A stretch of 64,000 bases of DNA from Flavobacterium hydrophilum. Its GTDB lineage: Bacteria > Bacteroidota > Bacteroidia > Flavobacteriales > Flavobacteriaceae. Numbering within the stretch: position 1 is the stretch's first letter; every line of letters begins with the position of its first letter. Below the pieces are notes generated by a model. The model had not been told where the DNA came from. It saw only the letters and a program-made list of their open reading frames with translations, and ran no database searches. Shown here in pieces: positions 17,428 to 27,160 of the stretch. The stretch spans positions 744,001 through 808,000 of the forward strand of contig NZ_QJHL01000001.1 in NCBI RefSeq assembly GCF_003202405.1, in the 5' to 3' direction. Position numbers and translations under genes: made by a program.

Positions 17428-20025
17428 ATGAGTAGAATGAATCATATAGTTAAGGTTATAATAGTCTTCTTCATTTTTTTTTGCACTGCTTCCGGCCAAA
17501 CCAGTGATTTGGTGTTTTCTCCAATTAATGTTTCAGATGGACTAAGTGACAATCAAATACGTTTTATTCTACAACTTTCTGATGGAAGGATGGTTTTTAA
17601 AACCAGCGGTAATATAAACCTTTATGATGGACAACACTTTAAGTATATCCATCATACTGCACGTCACATTTATCCTCTTAAAGGCTATAATGGCTTCTAT
17701 CGTATTTATCAGGGAAAAGATTCTCTTCTATGGATTAAGGATTCCCACAAATTAATGTGCGTTGATCTTCGTACAGAAAAATATTTACCTGACCTTGATA
17801 TTTATTTTAATAAAAAAGGATTCAGAAAATCTGTTGAAGATCTTTTTCTGGATTCAGACAAACGGCTATGGTTTCTGTCTTCCGGAAGATTATGGAAATA
17901 TAATTCTTCTGATTTTATAGATATAAAAGCGAATCATGGTCAACTGCAGGATCTCGATACTCAAAATAACATCTTATATCTGTTTTTTAGCACTGGCGAA
18001 GTAGTTTGTTATGATTTAAAAACAGGAAGAAAACGGTACAGTAGTGCCGCTTATCCTGACTCACAGCATGATTTTTTCAATTACACTTCGATGGTGGTAA
18101 AAGGGAAAAACGGCTTTTATCAATTGCGAAACGGATCTAAAGGCGGTTTTTTCTATTTTGATATTCAGAAAAAAGTCTGGAAAAAAGTCCTTGAGACTTC
18201 CTATACTCTAAATACGCTCGCAGTTACTAAAGATGATATTGCCTATATCAGCTGTACCAACGGAATCTGGATAATTAACTGTCACAGCGGACAAAAACAA
18301 TATTTTCCAACACTTAAAAAAGTAGATGGAAGTATTTTGAAGACAGAGGTAAGCACGCTTTTTTATGATAAACAGGGTGGGCTGTGGCTGGGTACTTTAA
18401 ATCAGGGACTTCTCTATTATCATCCTTCCCGATACAAGTTTAAAAATATCGGACGATCCAGTTTCCAGTCAGCGGAAAACGGAGATGTTACAGTGCAGTC
18501 ATTTGCAGAAGACAAAAACGGAAATATTTATATAAAAGCAGGAGGTGTTATTTATCGTTATTCTCCGTTGCGTCAAAATGATAACACTTTAACTATCATA
18601 CAACCGTCGTCAGTACCAGTAGAAATAGTAAAAAAGCTCCATAAAGCAAGTACTTTTACCGGGATCAATAACGAGACTGCATTTCTTAAGGATATACGCG
18701 GCTGGGAATGGATAGGAACGCAGGACGGATTAAAACTTTTTGACCCAAAAAAGAAGAAAGAAAGGATTTTTTATACAAAAGACGGGTTGTCCAATAATTT
18801 TGTACATGCCATATTACAAGATAGGCATCATAATGTTTGGATAACAACAAGTTATGGAATAACAAAACTGCAAATAGATCCTGCAAACAGTAAAATTAGT
18901 TTCACCACTTTCGGTCCAGATGAAGGAACATTATCGGGAGAGTATTCTAATGGAGCCGCATTCGAGGCTGTGGGCGGAACATTATATTTTGGAGGCATTG
19001 ACGGTTTTAATATATTAAAAACAAATCCTGTATCATCGGAAAAACTACCTTTTAAACCGGTTTTTACAAATTTATTCTTAAAAGGAGAAAAAATCGAACC
19101 AGGTGCCCGATACGATGGCCGAATTATCATGCCTGTAGCTGCGCCATACACAAAAGAAATAGAACTTTCATATGGTCAGAATTTCCTGACCTTAGAGTTT
19201 TCAGCGTTAAATTATCAAAACCCGGCACAAACTTATTACAGGTATCAACTCAAAGGTATAGACAATGAATGGCGGGAAACGTCAACGGGAGGACAAAATG
19301 AAAATAGAAATAACGGTGTTCTTAAAACTTCATACACTAATCTTCCTCACGGCAACTATACATTTCAGGTGATGTCATCCGGCAATGACCGAAAATGGAA
19401 TGGTTTGGTTTCTGAGTTAAGGATTGATATTAAACCGCCCTGGTGGAAAACTACTACGGCATATGTGCTATTTATACTGCTTTTTACAGGATTAATTGGT
19501 GCAGGAATTTATTTCTATCTCTATTATAGCCGTAAAAAATTAGAACAAAATCACAGAGAGGATATCTTGTTAGTCCGCATACGGAACCTAATAGAGCAAT
19601 GCAAATATCTGGAGACAGAAAAGGAGAATTATCTTGCTCAGACAAACTTACAAACTATAGAATCGGGTGAAAGCAGGAATGAAAACAGAGCTGATGAAAT
19701 GTTTTTAGCGAAAGCTTTAGAACTGGTCGAAAAAAATCTGAATGTACCAGACTATTCTGTTGAAAATCTAAGCCGTGATCTTTGTATGGACCGTACGGGA
19801 CTTTATCGTAAATTGATAGCATTGCTGGACAAGCCGCCATCTTTGTTTATTCGGAATATTCGACTACAGAAAGCGGCAGTATTAATTTTGGAAGGCGAAC
19901 TTAGTATTTCAGAAATAGCAGAAAGAGTGGGTTTCAGCAGCTCCAGCTATCTTAGTAAATGCTTCCAGGAAATGTACGGCTGCCGACCTTCTGAATATGC
20001 TCAAATGATCAGGAAATCAACATGA
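17428..20025 (+). CDS. Membrane-spanning sensor-regulator: two-component propeller + Y_Y_Y + AraC HTH, no kinase
   Basis: An 865-residue protein. Order: signal sequence (to about residue 24), a periplasmic two-component-regulator propeller (about 30-560, with repeats such as DKQGGLWLGT and DRHHNVWITTS), a Y_Y_Y domain (about 590-665, YYRYQLKGIDNEWRE), one transmembrane helix (about 675-700), a short coiled-coil-like linker and a C-terminal AraC HTH (about 755-860, DYSVENLSRDLCMDRTGLYRKL). Hybrid two-component sensors of PULs have histidine kinase and receiver domains between membrane and HTH; both are absent. Signal must therefore pass mechanically to a DNA-binding domain tethered at the membrane, as proposed for SusR-type regulators. 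The adjacent GH31 gene, 86 nt downstream, is the obvious target. Confidence 0.9.
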   Translation: MSRMNHIVKVIIVFFIFFCTASGQTSDLVFSPINVSDGLSDNQIRFILQLSDGRMVFKTSGNINLYDGQHFKYIHHTARHIYPLKGYNGFYRIYQGKDSLLWIKDSHKLMCVDLRTEKYLPDLDIYFNKKGFRKSVEDLFLDSDKRLWFLSSGRLWKYNSSDFIDIKANHGQLQDLDTQNNILYLFFSTGEVVCYDLKTGRKRYSSAAYPDSQHDFFNYTSMVVKGKNGFYQLRNGSKGGFFYFDIQKKVWKKVLETSYTLNTLAVTKDDIAYISCTNGIWIINCHSGQKQYFPTLKKVDGSILKTEVSTLFYDKQGGLWLGTLNQGLLYYHPSRYKFKNIGRSSFQSAENGDVTVQSFAEDKNGNIYIKAGGVIYRYSPLRQNDNTLTIIQPSSVPVEIVKKLHKASTFTGINNETAFLKDIRGWEWIGTQDGLKLFDPKKKKERIFYTKDGLSNNFVHAILQDRHHNVWITTSYGITKLQIDPANSKISFTTFGPDEGTLSGEYSNGAAFEAVGGTLYFGGIDGFNILKTNPVSSEKLPFKPVFTNLFLKGEKIEPGARYDGRIIMPVAAPYTKEIELSYGQNFLTLEFSALNYQNPAQTYYRYQLKGIDNEWRETSTGGQNENRNNGVLKTSYTNLPHGNYTFQVMSSGNDRKWNGLVSELRIDIKPPWWKTTTAYVLFILLFTGLIGAGIYFYLYYSRKKLEQNHREDILLVRIRNLIEQCKYLETEKENYLAQTNLQTIESGESRNENRADEMFLAKALELVEKNLNVPDYSVENLSRDLCMDRTGLYRKLIALLDKPPSLFIRNIRLQKAAVLILEGELSISEIAERVGFSSSSYLSKCFQEMYGCRPSEYAQMIRKST

Positions 20026-20052
20026 TTGTTATTTATTTCAACATGATTGCTG

Positions 20053-20100
20053 TTTAAATTCGGCAGTTCTGGGATACTTTTGGTGTTCTGGAAACCAAAA
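20053..20100 (+). promoter_or_regulatory. Promoter and candidate operator of the GH31 gene
   Basis: TACTTTTG at 20075-20082 fits the Bacteroidota -7 element TAnnTTTG, with TTTA at 20053-20056 exactly 18 nt upstream. Overlapping its end, TTTTGGT (20078-20084) and ACCAAAA (20094-20100) form a perfect 7-bp inverted repeat with a 9-nt spacer, a possible site for the regulator encoded upstream or a leader hairpin. Confidence 0.6.
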
Positions 20101-20111
20101 TATAAACAACC

Positions 20112-22460
20112 ATGAAATTTTCTAAAATAACCAGTTGTATGCTGACTCTTGCAGTCTTCATAGCAGTAAATTTAAATGCTCAATCTGTGGAGGGAACAAG
20201 ACAGGGAGTAAAATTTGCCACACAGAATATGGATATTCAGATCGAATTCTATTCGAACAATATTGTACGTGTGTTCAAAACTCCACAAGGCTTTCCCTAC
20301 AATAAAAAAAGTCTTTCTGTAGTTAAATCGCCCGAAATGATATCGGTTAAATCCACACAAAAGGGAAATAAAACCGTATTAGAGAGCAGTTCCATACAAG
20401 TTGAAGTTAACCCTGAAACAGGCGGTATAAGTTTATATGACTCTAATGGAAAACTACTTCTTAAAGATAAGGATTTCGGCACGCAGTTTTCAGCTACAGA
20501 CGATGCAGGAACGCCTTCGTACACTGTAAGGGAAGGTTTTTTGCTTGACAGCGATGAAGCCATCTATGGTGTAGGGCAGATCATGGATAATAAATTCAGT
20601 CGCCGCAATTCGTCACATCATATGCAGAATGAAAACATGTCGACTTATTCACCTTATTTTATGTCCGTGAAAGGATACGCTGTTTTCTGGGATAATTATT
20701 CTATTTCTAAGTTCAACGATAATGCGCAGGAACTTTCTTTCGAAGGGCTGGGCCATTGTGTCGATTACTATTTCATGTATGGTAAAAACGCTGACGGTGT
20801 TATAGCGCAAGTTCGTGATCTTACGGGTAAAGCACCAATGCTTCCTTTATGGGCTTATGGTTTTTTTCAAAGTAAGGAACGTTATCACACAGAAGATGAA
20901 AGCCTGGAAGTTTTAAAAAAATACCGCAATCTCAAAGTTCCTATAGATGTGGTTATCCAGGACTGGAGATACTGGCCTGAATTCAACAAGAGCGACAGCT
21001 TATGGAATTCGCAAAGTTTTGACAGGCAGAGATTTCCAAATCCGAAGAAATGGGTAGACGAAATTCACAAGCTAAATGCAAAATTATTAATTGTCACCTG
21101 GCCCGGATTTGGCCCTAAAACAGAACAGCGTAAGGAATTTGACAGTAAAAAAATGATTATCAATTTTGATACCTGGCCTCCAAAAAGTGGTGCAAGACCT
21201 TATGATGTATACAATCCTGAAGCATTGAATATTTACTGGCGTTATCTTAACAAAGGAATATTCAGCTATATTGGGAACGATGGCTGGTGGCTGGATTCAA
21301 CAGAACCGGACCACATCAATCGAAAAGATTCCGATTATGACCTTCCAACCCACCTGGGCAGTTATCGTAGTGTGAAAAACGCATACAGTCTTATGCATAA
21401 TAAAGGAATTGCGGTCAATCAGCGTAAATCCAACGACAGCAAGAGAGCTGTAATTCTAACGCGTTCCGGATTTATAGGACAACAGCTTTATGGTTCAAAT
21501 ACATGGAGCGGGGACGTAGTTTCGTCCTGGGAAATGCTGGAGAAACAGATTCCTGCAGCACTGAATTATACTTTGATGGGGATTCCGAACTGGAATAGCG
21601 ATATTGGTGGATTCTTTGCCGGAGGATGGAAAAAAGACGGTGGAAATAAAAACCCGGAATTTCAGGAGTTGTATGTTCGTTGGATGCAGTTTGGTGCTTT
21701 TTGTCCAATGATGCGTTCTCATGGGACTGATCTTCCTCGTGAAATTTGGAATTTCGGTGAAAGAGGGACATGGTGTTTTGATGCACAGGAAAAATCAATT
21801 AAGCTGCGATACAGTTTGCTGCCCTATATTTACAGTACATCGTGGGATGTCAGCAGCAATAACGGAACATTTATGCGTCCGCTCATAATGGATTTTGTAT
21901 CTGATAAAAATACACACAACATCGGAAATGAGTATTTATTCGGACGTTCAATTCTAGTGGCTCCGGTAACAAAATATAAAGCAAAAGAATGGTCTGTATA
22001 CCTGCCTAATGGAATTGACTGGTACGATTTCTGGACTAATGCCTATATCAAAGGAGGACAGACAATTGTAACAGAGTCGGCTGTTGATGAAATTCCACTT
22101 TACATAAAAGCAGGTACAATTCTTCCTTTTGGACCTAACGTTCAATATGCCACTGAAAAAAAATGGGACAACCTTGAAATACGTATTTATCCTGGTGCCG
22201 ATGGTGAATTTACATTATATGAAGATGAAAACGATAATTACAATTATGAGAAAAACATATATTCCATTATCAAATTCAAATGGACTGATAAAACAAAAAT
22301 GCTTACTATAGAAAACAGGGAAGGTAGTTTTCCAGGAATGTTAAAATCCCGGGTTTTCAAAATTATGGTTGCCGGTCCAAATACGGCAGTAGGTGATAGT
22401 TCAGGCCAGCCGGGTAAGAATATTTCTTATAAAGGAAAAAAAATAGTATTGAAACTTTAG
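20112..22460 (+). CDS. GH31 family alpha-glycosidase (alpha-xylosidase-like)
   Basis: A 782-residue secreted protein (signal peptide to about residue 24, NLNAQ). It has the GH31 N-terminal beta-sandwich, a barrel with VPIDVVIQDWRYWPEF, the nucleophile D395 in WWLDSTEPD and the probable acid/base D468 in SGDVVSSWEML, followed by C-terminal beta domains. YDVYNPEALNIYW followed by WLDSTEP is closest to the alpha-xylosidase branch; alpha-glucosidase or transglucosidase activity cannot be excluded. No PA14 insert is present, unlike some xyloglucan alpha-xylosidases. It pairs with the propeller-AraC regulator upstream and is not next to a SusCD pair, so it may work with a distant PUL. Confidence 0.88.
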   Translation: MKFSKITSCMLTLAVFIAVNLNAQSVEGTRQGVKFATQNMDIQIEFYSNNIVRVFKTPQGFPYNKKSLSVVKSPEMISVKSTQKGNKTVLESSSIQVEVNPETGGISLYDSNGKLLLKDKDFGTQFSATDDAGTPSYTVREGFLLDSDEAIYGVGQIMDNKFSRRNSSHHMQNENMSTYSPYFMSVKGYAVFWDNYSISKFNDNAQELSFEGLGHCVDYYFMYGKNADGVIAQVRDLTGKAPMLPLWAYGFFQSKERYHTEDESLEVLKKYRNLKVPIDVVIQDWRYWPEFNKSDSLWNSQSFDRQRFPNPKKWVDEIHKLNAKLLIVTWPGFGPKTEQRKEFDSKKMIINFDTWPPKSGARPYDVYNPEALNIYWRYLNKGIFSYIGNDGWWLDSTEPDHINRKDSDYDLPTHLGSYRSVKNAYSLMHNKGIAVNQRKSNDSKRAVILTRSGFIGQQLYGSNTWSGDVVSSWEMLEKQIPAALNYTLMGIPNWNSDIGGFFAGGWKKDGGNKNPEFQELYVRWMQFGAFCPMMRSHGTDLPREIWNFGERGTWCFDAQEKSIKLRYSLLPYIYSTSWDVSSNNGTFMRPLIMDFVSDKNTHNIGNEYLFGRSILVAPVTKYKAKEWSVYLPNGIDWYDFWTNAYIKGGQTIVTESAVDEIPLYIKAGTILPFGPNVQYATEKKWDNLEIRIYPGADGEFTLYEDENDNYNYEKNIYSIIKFKWTDKTKMLTIENREGSFPGMLKSRVFKIMVAGPNTAVGDSSGQPGKNISYKGKKIVLKL

Positions 22461-22540
22461 AAATCATCCACTCAGTTAGAGAACTATATTTTTTAATCTA
22501 TTTGAAATAAATGCCATTTACTAAGAGCTTTAAAAATTAA

Positions 22541-22574
22541 AAAATTCTGTCGTTTTATGCGACAGAATTTTTTT
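22541..22574. terminator. Bidirectional intrinsic terminator
   Basis: Perfect 12-bp arms 22541-22552 and 22560-22571 with a 7-nt loop, followed by T-rich sequence on both strands. It lies between the convergent GH31 and beta-barrel genes. Confidence 0.88.
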
Positions 22575-22589
22575 AATATGTTGATTTAT

Positions 22590-23075
22590 TTAGAACTTGA
22601 ATTTAACACCTATGCCTACATCAAATCCAAAATTGTCATCATCATAGTTTCCTGATCCAATTTCAGGCCTTGCATCAAATGACAATAAGAGTGGAACTTC
22701 CTTAAAACCGTACTCTATACCAATATTTCCTGCTGCAAAAACAGAAGTCCCGCTATCATCATCTTCTTTACCGTCATAATCCCAACTTGCAATACCGGCT
22801 CCGGCGCCCACATACCAATTAAAGCCTCCATCAAGATTCCAAACCCATTGGTAGAGAGCTAAACCTTTAATAGCATCATAATCTCTGATGTCTCTCCATC
22901 CTAAATCGAATTCTAATCTATTGTTATTTGATAATCCTCTTTGATAAGAAGTTTCTCCTCCAAACCCGTTATTGTCTCCGATACGTATTCCCAGAGCATT
23001 TTTAGCAATTTCTTGTGATTGGGCCATAGAAACCAATCCGACTAGCATAATGGCAGATAAAATTATTTTTTTCAT
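22590..23075 (-). CDS. Small outer-membrane beta-barrel protein
   Basis: A 161-residue protein with signal peptide MKKIILSAIMLVGLVSMAQS. The mature part alternates polar and hydrophobic residues in about eight strands (LEFDLGWRD, FNWYVGAGAGIASW, GTSVFAAGNIGIEYGF, PLLLSFDARPEIG) and ends VGIGVKFKF with a terminal phenylalanine, as in eight-stranded barrels. Acidic turns (GKEDDDSG, GNYDDDNFG) may bind cations. Function is unknown; such porin-like proteins are common in Flavobacteria. It lies 77 nt downstream of the T9SS cargo gene on the same strand and has its own leader. Confidence 0.75.
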   Translation of the reverse strand: MKKIILSAIMLVGLVSMAQSQEIAKNALGIRIGDNNGFGGETSYQRGLSNNNRLEFDLGWRDIRDYDAIKGLALYQWVWNLDGGFNWYVGAGAGIASWDYDGKEDDDSGTSVFAAGNIGIEYGFKEVPLLLSFDARPEIGSGNYDDDNFGFDVGIGVKFKF

Positions 23076-23152
23076 AAATGGTTATTAGTTTTTTTTATAT
23101 AAATAATTCATGTGAAAATCAGTGTTTTTATAAATTATATTGTTGCTGTTTT

Positions 23153-24964
23153 TTATTCTTTAAGAATTTGTTTTGTATATACTTTTCCTGAGTCTGTCCT
23201 AACTTTTACAATATATATTCCCTTTGTTAAGTTTTTAATATTCATTTGCTTAATTTCAGACTGAGATAAAACCAACTTACCAGTTATATCAAATAAATAC
23301 AACTGTTCAATATTCAGAAAACTATTTATGTAAAGAATATCGCTTGTTGGATTAGGGAAAATCTCTATTTCTTCAGCACTTTCAGTTACCGGAGTTACGG
23401 TACCTAAAAATCCGTCAAATAGTGCCTCGCCCATGAAAAGAGCTTTTACATCTAAATTACGCAAGCCACTATAGTTCGTGCCTCCAATCACGTAACCTAA
23501 AAAATGAATTGTGCCATCTGGAGCTATTTTTACTTTTGAAATAGCAGAAGATTTTTGCTGATCAACTTTTTTTGCCGTTTCCCAGTTTCCATCTGTGTCA
23601 ATAACAGCAATGAAAGGATTTGTTTCATTTGAATTTAAGGATAAGTTACCCAATGATATGTTTCCCTGAAACTGCCCGCCAATAACAATCTTATCTCCTT
23701 TAATAAACATAGTAAGCGCTTCGGAACCATTTCCTCCTTCTATGGTTTTCAGCCACACCAACTTTCCGTTAACAGGTTCATATTTGGCAATGAAAGCAGT
23801 TCCTCCGGAGGCAGATGTCTTTGTATCATAGGCAAGGGTATTGTCCAAATCGAAATCGACACCATTTCCCCTAAAACATCCGGTAACATATACATTTTCG
23901 TTTTTATCGGTCAGTATTTCAGTAGCTCTGTCATACAACATACTATTAATAGTCTTTGCCCACTGCACTTTGCTCGAGCTATTGTATTTTGCAATAAAAA
24001 TGTCTTCTTTCTCGCCAGAACAATCCTGTATAGTCATACTTTTTGGGGTTTTGTATGGAATAGCATCATTTATAAACAATTCAAGTCCAAAACCAGAATG
24101 ATAATTTCCGGTAATGTAAAAGTTCCCTGAAGTTGCTGAATGCACATTCTGTTCTCTGACTACTCCACCCCCAATACCTTTAACATCAATAAATTCTCCA
24201 TCGTGACTAAATCTGGCAATAAAAGAAGTAGTACAGTCATTAGAAATAATGAGATCATCATTGTTTGGATACGTTTTGGTTTTGTCAAAATCAAGAGTAA
24301 TATTAAAGTCACCTAAGCTTCCTGTTACAAGAATATTGCTGTTTTGATCAAAACCGAGCCTACATCCCGAGTTAAGAAGTCCTTCTCCATTTATTTCTTT
24401 ATAAAAAAGTAATGCCCCTTCAGGAGAATATTTGGCTAGTATAATATCGTTGTTAAATCTCCATGCGTGATCCCAGGGATCGAATTTTTCATTTTTAATA
24501 ATTGAATTGGTGGCTGGGTGTTCCGGATCCAGGTCTATCACATCGCTTACAAACAAATCTACATTCGCTAATATGTAGATGTTATTTTCACTGTCAACCA
24601 ATACATCTGTCACTTCATCGATATACGAATGTGTGTCTACATGTTTGCTACCACCAATACTTTTTATCCATATTATTTCATTTTTGTTATTATACTTTGC
24701 AATAAAGCCATTGGCTTCAACGCCTGTACTCAACACGTTTGAAGCATCAAAGGCTACATTTTTGCCCGAAAAACTGCCCACTACAATTTTGTTCCCTTCT
24801 GAGTCAAAGGCGATACCAGATTTAAATCCGTCCCTGGCAATTATATAATTATTATTGAATGGAATGCTGAGCTGATTAGTAAGAGTTAATTCCTGAGCAT
24901 TGGCATAATGAAATCCAAAGAGAATTCCAGTTAATAATAGCAATTTATACATTTTATTTTTCAT
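23153..24964 (-). CDS. Secreted beta-propeller (SBBP-like) protein with T9SS type A sorting domain
   Basis: A 603-residue protein with a signal peptide (to about residue 24, NAQE). Residues about 30-510 are repeats of the form FIAKYN followed by WIKSIGG and DSENNIYILANV, which resemble seven-bladed SBBP propellers. After a short linker comes a C-terminal T9SS type A domain of about 70 residues (IEIFPNPTSDILYINS, LYLFDITGKLV, LTKGIYIVKV, ending KQILKE), the signal for export by the type IX system and attachment or release at the surface. No catalytic motif is visible; the propeller may bind a ligand or scaffold other proteins. Confidence 0.85.
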   Translation of the reverse strand: MKNKMYKLLLLTGILFGFHYANAQELTLTNQLSIPFNNNYIIARDGFKSGIAFDSEGNKIVVGSFSGKNVAFDASNVLSTGVEANGFIAKYNNKNEIIWIKSIGGSKHVDTHSYIDEVTDVLVDSENNIYILANVDLFVSDVIDLDPEHPATNSIIKNEKFDPWDHAWRFNNDIILAKYSPEGALLFYKEINGEGLLNSGCRLGFDQNSNILVTGSLGDFNITLDFDKTKTYPNNDDLIISNDCTTSFIARFSHDGEFIDVKGIGGGVVREQNVHSATSGNFYITGNYHSGFGLELFINDAIPYKTPKSMTIQDCSGEKEDIFIAKYNSSSKVQWAKTINSMLYDRATEILTDKNENVYVTGCFRGNGVDFDLDNTLAYDTKTSASGGTAFIAKYEPVNGKLVWLKTIEGGNGSEALTMFIKGDKIVIGGQFQGNISLGNLSLNSNETNPFIAVIDTDGNWETAKKVDQQKSSAISKVKIAPDGTIHFLGYVIGGTNYSGLRNLDVKALFMGEALFDGFLGTVTPVTESAEEIEIFPNPTSDILYINSFLNIEQLYLFDITGKLVLSQSEIKQMNIKNLTKGIYIVKVRTDSGKVYTKQILKE

Positions 24965-25117
24965 TTAAGTTTGTTTAAAACAATAGGTAATTAACTATCT
25001 GGTTACTGGTTTCTCTATTTGGTGGGGAAGCAATAGAAAAAGTAAATTAAAATCGTTGCAAAAAGTTCCTTTTATTGTTACTATATGGGTTTGATAAATT
25101 GACCGCTTTTAATCGTT

Positions 25118-25840
25118 TTATTTTACTATATGTGATTTATGTTCACTAATTTTTCCGCTATATGCGTTGCTTGAAAATTTTATGATGCCCACATTTTTTG
25201 CAATCCAATAATCACTTGAATAATCCCATGCTGGCCAAACATTAAGAGTTACGTCATCAATACTTTGTGTAAACCTGAATTTTATAACATCCTTAAAAAC
25301 GGTTCCGTTTACAGTTAAAGAAATTCCTTTTTCTAAAATCTCACCTGTATATGTTCCCTCTGTGAGTTGAATAGGTAAAAAGGAGGCCTTATTACTTTTT
25401 ATATAATTATAAGTTCCGGTCCAGGTTTGATTAACGTCTAAATAGTCTTTGAAAAAAAGAAATTCATATTCGGTAATTTTAGTAGTAACACCTCCTACGT
25501 TAGTATTCTTTTCGCCTACTTTAATATAATAATCGCCTTTATTTTTCTTAATTGAGAAAGGCTGACCATTATGAACTGCATCTCCAGTTGCATTTCCAAA
25601 TATATCTAATTGATTAAATCCGTAATATTTAGATCCATTAACATCCTCAGTTCCTATTATTTTAATAGAAATTTCGTCGGTATCTTGAGTATAAACCCAG
25701 TTATTATCCACGCTTGTAGGCCAATAATCACCTGTTGAATTTTGATTTTCATTATCCGTTGAGTCGTCACTGCATCCTGTAAGAGAAATTACTGTAAGAA
25801 GAGATAATAAAAATGAAGCTATATTGTTTTTTGATATCAT
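25118..25840 (-). CDS. Hypothetical lipoprotein
   Basis: I chose the ATG at 25840, giving 240 residues, because a clean lipoprotein signal follows it directly (MISKNNIASFLLSLLTVISL then TGC). Two in-frame ATGs upstream (25882 and 25909) would add a charged 14-23-residue extension before the signal. After the lipobox comes an Asp/Asn-rich linker (CSDDSTDNENQNS) and a globular beta-rich domain starting DYWPTSVDNNWVY. I recognise no specific family; the opening resembles other Bacteroidota lipoproteins of unknown function. It lies 104 nt downstream of the membrane AraC regulator on the same strand. Confidence 0.7.
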   Translation of the reverse strand: MISKNNIASFLLSLLTVISLTGCSDDSTDNENQNSTGDYWPTSVDNNWVYTQDTDEISIKIIGTEDVNGSKYYGFNQLDIFGNATGDAVHNGQPFSIKKNKGDYYIKVGEKNTNVGGVTTKITEYEFLFFKDYLDVNQTWTGTYNYIKSNKASFLPIQLTEGTYTGEILEKGISLTVNGTVFKDVIKFRFTQSIDDVTLNVWPAWDYSSDYWIAKNVGIIKFSSNAYSGKISEHKSHIVK

Positions 25841-25943
25841 TGCTACTGTTTTTAAGTTGATTTTTTTTTCTGCTGTTTCCATTGGTAAATATTTTAATAT
25901 ATTCAGCAAAAATCAGTAACAATAAAGGTTTGAATGTTCTAAA

Positions 25944-27062
25944 TTATAAATCGGAACCCCTTTTTCTAAATTCAGAAGGTGTTTTTCCTATCATTTTTTT
26001 GAATGTAGTATTGAAAACGGTCTTTGAATTAAAACCAACTTCAAATGCGATTCCTACTAAACTTAGATGATTCATCTGCGGGTTCATCAAGACTATTTTG
26101 GCTTCTTCAATGCGATACCGGTTCACGAACTGATAAAAATTTTCATTAAAACCAGTGTTGATTGTATAAGAAAGTTGATGAGATGAGATATTTAATTTTG
26201 TAGCGAGCTTTATTAAACTCAATTCGCAATCCAGGAAAGGTTTTTCCACTTGCATCAATAGTAATAATTCTACCTTGATAGATTCCAATTTTTCATCCTC
26301 GATGATTTTTTTACTATTTTCATTTGGAATCAAAGATTCGGAAATAATTTCTTTTAATTCTTTTTTGTCTTTTTTGGAATAAGGGTAAATTTCCTTTTGT
26401 TTCAAAGAATAATAGGTAATATAAAAGACAAGAAAAATGTTTATGATTTCAAGAAAAGCATAGTAATAGACATTTTCGTTTTGAACTTGAAATATAATAC
26501 CGCTTGCCCAATATAATGCTAGTAAGATTACAACGAGTGTGATGTTTTTTAGCCATTTTAAATCAACGTTTTCTATTGCAGATGAAAATAAACGGATGCT
26601 TTGTTGGTGTCTTTTAATTTTTTTATAACACAAATAACAATAGCCAATCACTTGAATTCCAATAATGCAATTGAAAATTAGAGAAATTAATCCCAAAACG
26701 TTTGGGTTACTATTGGTTGGTAGTTTTAGAAATGAGACAAAAAGAGTAAAAACTATAAAAAGAAATGCTAAACCAAAATGTAAAAAATACTTTGGTTTCC
26801 ATTTTTTTGTTGGATTTATAAAGGAAGAAACACTTAAATAAAATAGAGGAGAAATAAAGAAATTAGAGATTTCAATAATCTTATACAGAGCATTATTCTT
26901 CAATTGAAATAAAACACTGTTGCTATTTTGTATAAATAAACAAAGAACAAACAGAGCTAACCATTTATTAGCCTTGACATTCACTTTATGAATATTGACC
27001 AATAAGATAAATAACAACATCAAACAAGCACCCGGTATTATTATAGCTAATATGTTGTTCAT
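25944..27062 (-). CDS. Membrane AraC-family transcriptional regulator (multi-TM sensor)
   Basis: A 372-residue protein. The first about 225 residues contain about seven hydrophobic helices (starting ILAIIIPGACLMLLFILLV). A charged linker follows (QKEIYPYSKKDKKELKEII) and then a C-terminal AraC HTH (about 265-370: LIKLATKLNISSHQLSYTIN, FYQFVNRYRIEEAK, LVGIAFEVGFNSKTVFNTTFKKMIGKTPSEFR). This layout of 7-TM sensor plus AraC is frequent in Flavobacteria, and targets are usually unknown. Upstream lie an 11-bp hairpin (27078-27116) and a tiny secreted peptide gene. Confidence 0.88.
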   Translation of the reverse strand: MNNILAIIIPGACLMLLFILLVNIHKVNVKANKWLALFVLCLFIQNSNSVLFQLKNNALYKIIEISNFFISPLFYLSVSSFINPTKKWKPKYFLHFGLAFLFIVFTLFVSFLKLPTNSNPNVLGLISLIFNCIIGIQVIGYCYLCYKKIKRHQQSIRLFSSAIENVDLKWLKNITLVVILLALYWASGIIFQVQNENVYYYAFLEIINIFLVFYITYYSLKQKEIYPYSKKDKKELKEIISESLIPNENSKKIIEDEKLESIKVELLLLMQVEKPFLDCELSLIKLATKLNISSHQLSYTINTGFNENFYQFVNRYRIEEAKIVLMNPQMNHLSLVGIAFEVGFNSKTVFNTTFKKMIGKTPSEFRKRGSDL

Positions 27063-27077
27063 ATTATTTTAGTGTTT

Positions 27078-27116
27078 AATGAATTACCTTTCGGCTTTGC
27101 TTCGGGGTAATTCATT
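27078..27116. repeat. 11-bp perfect inverted repeat (hairpin)
   Basis: Arms 27078-27088 and 27106-27116 are perfectly complementary, with a 17-nt loop that can pair partly (CGG and TCGG). It ends 16 nt before the ATG of the minus-strand AraC gene and has no T-tract, so it may be a leader structure, operator or small repetitive palindrome rather than a terminator. Confidence 0.6.
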
Positions 27117-27160
27117 TTACTTTTCTTATTTCGTTTTCCTGCAAATATAGAAACTTGTAT

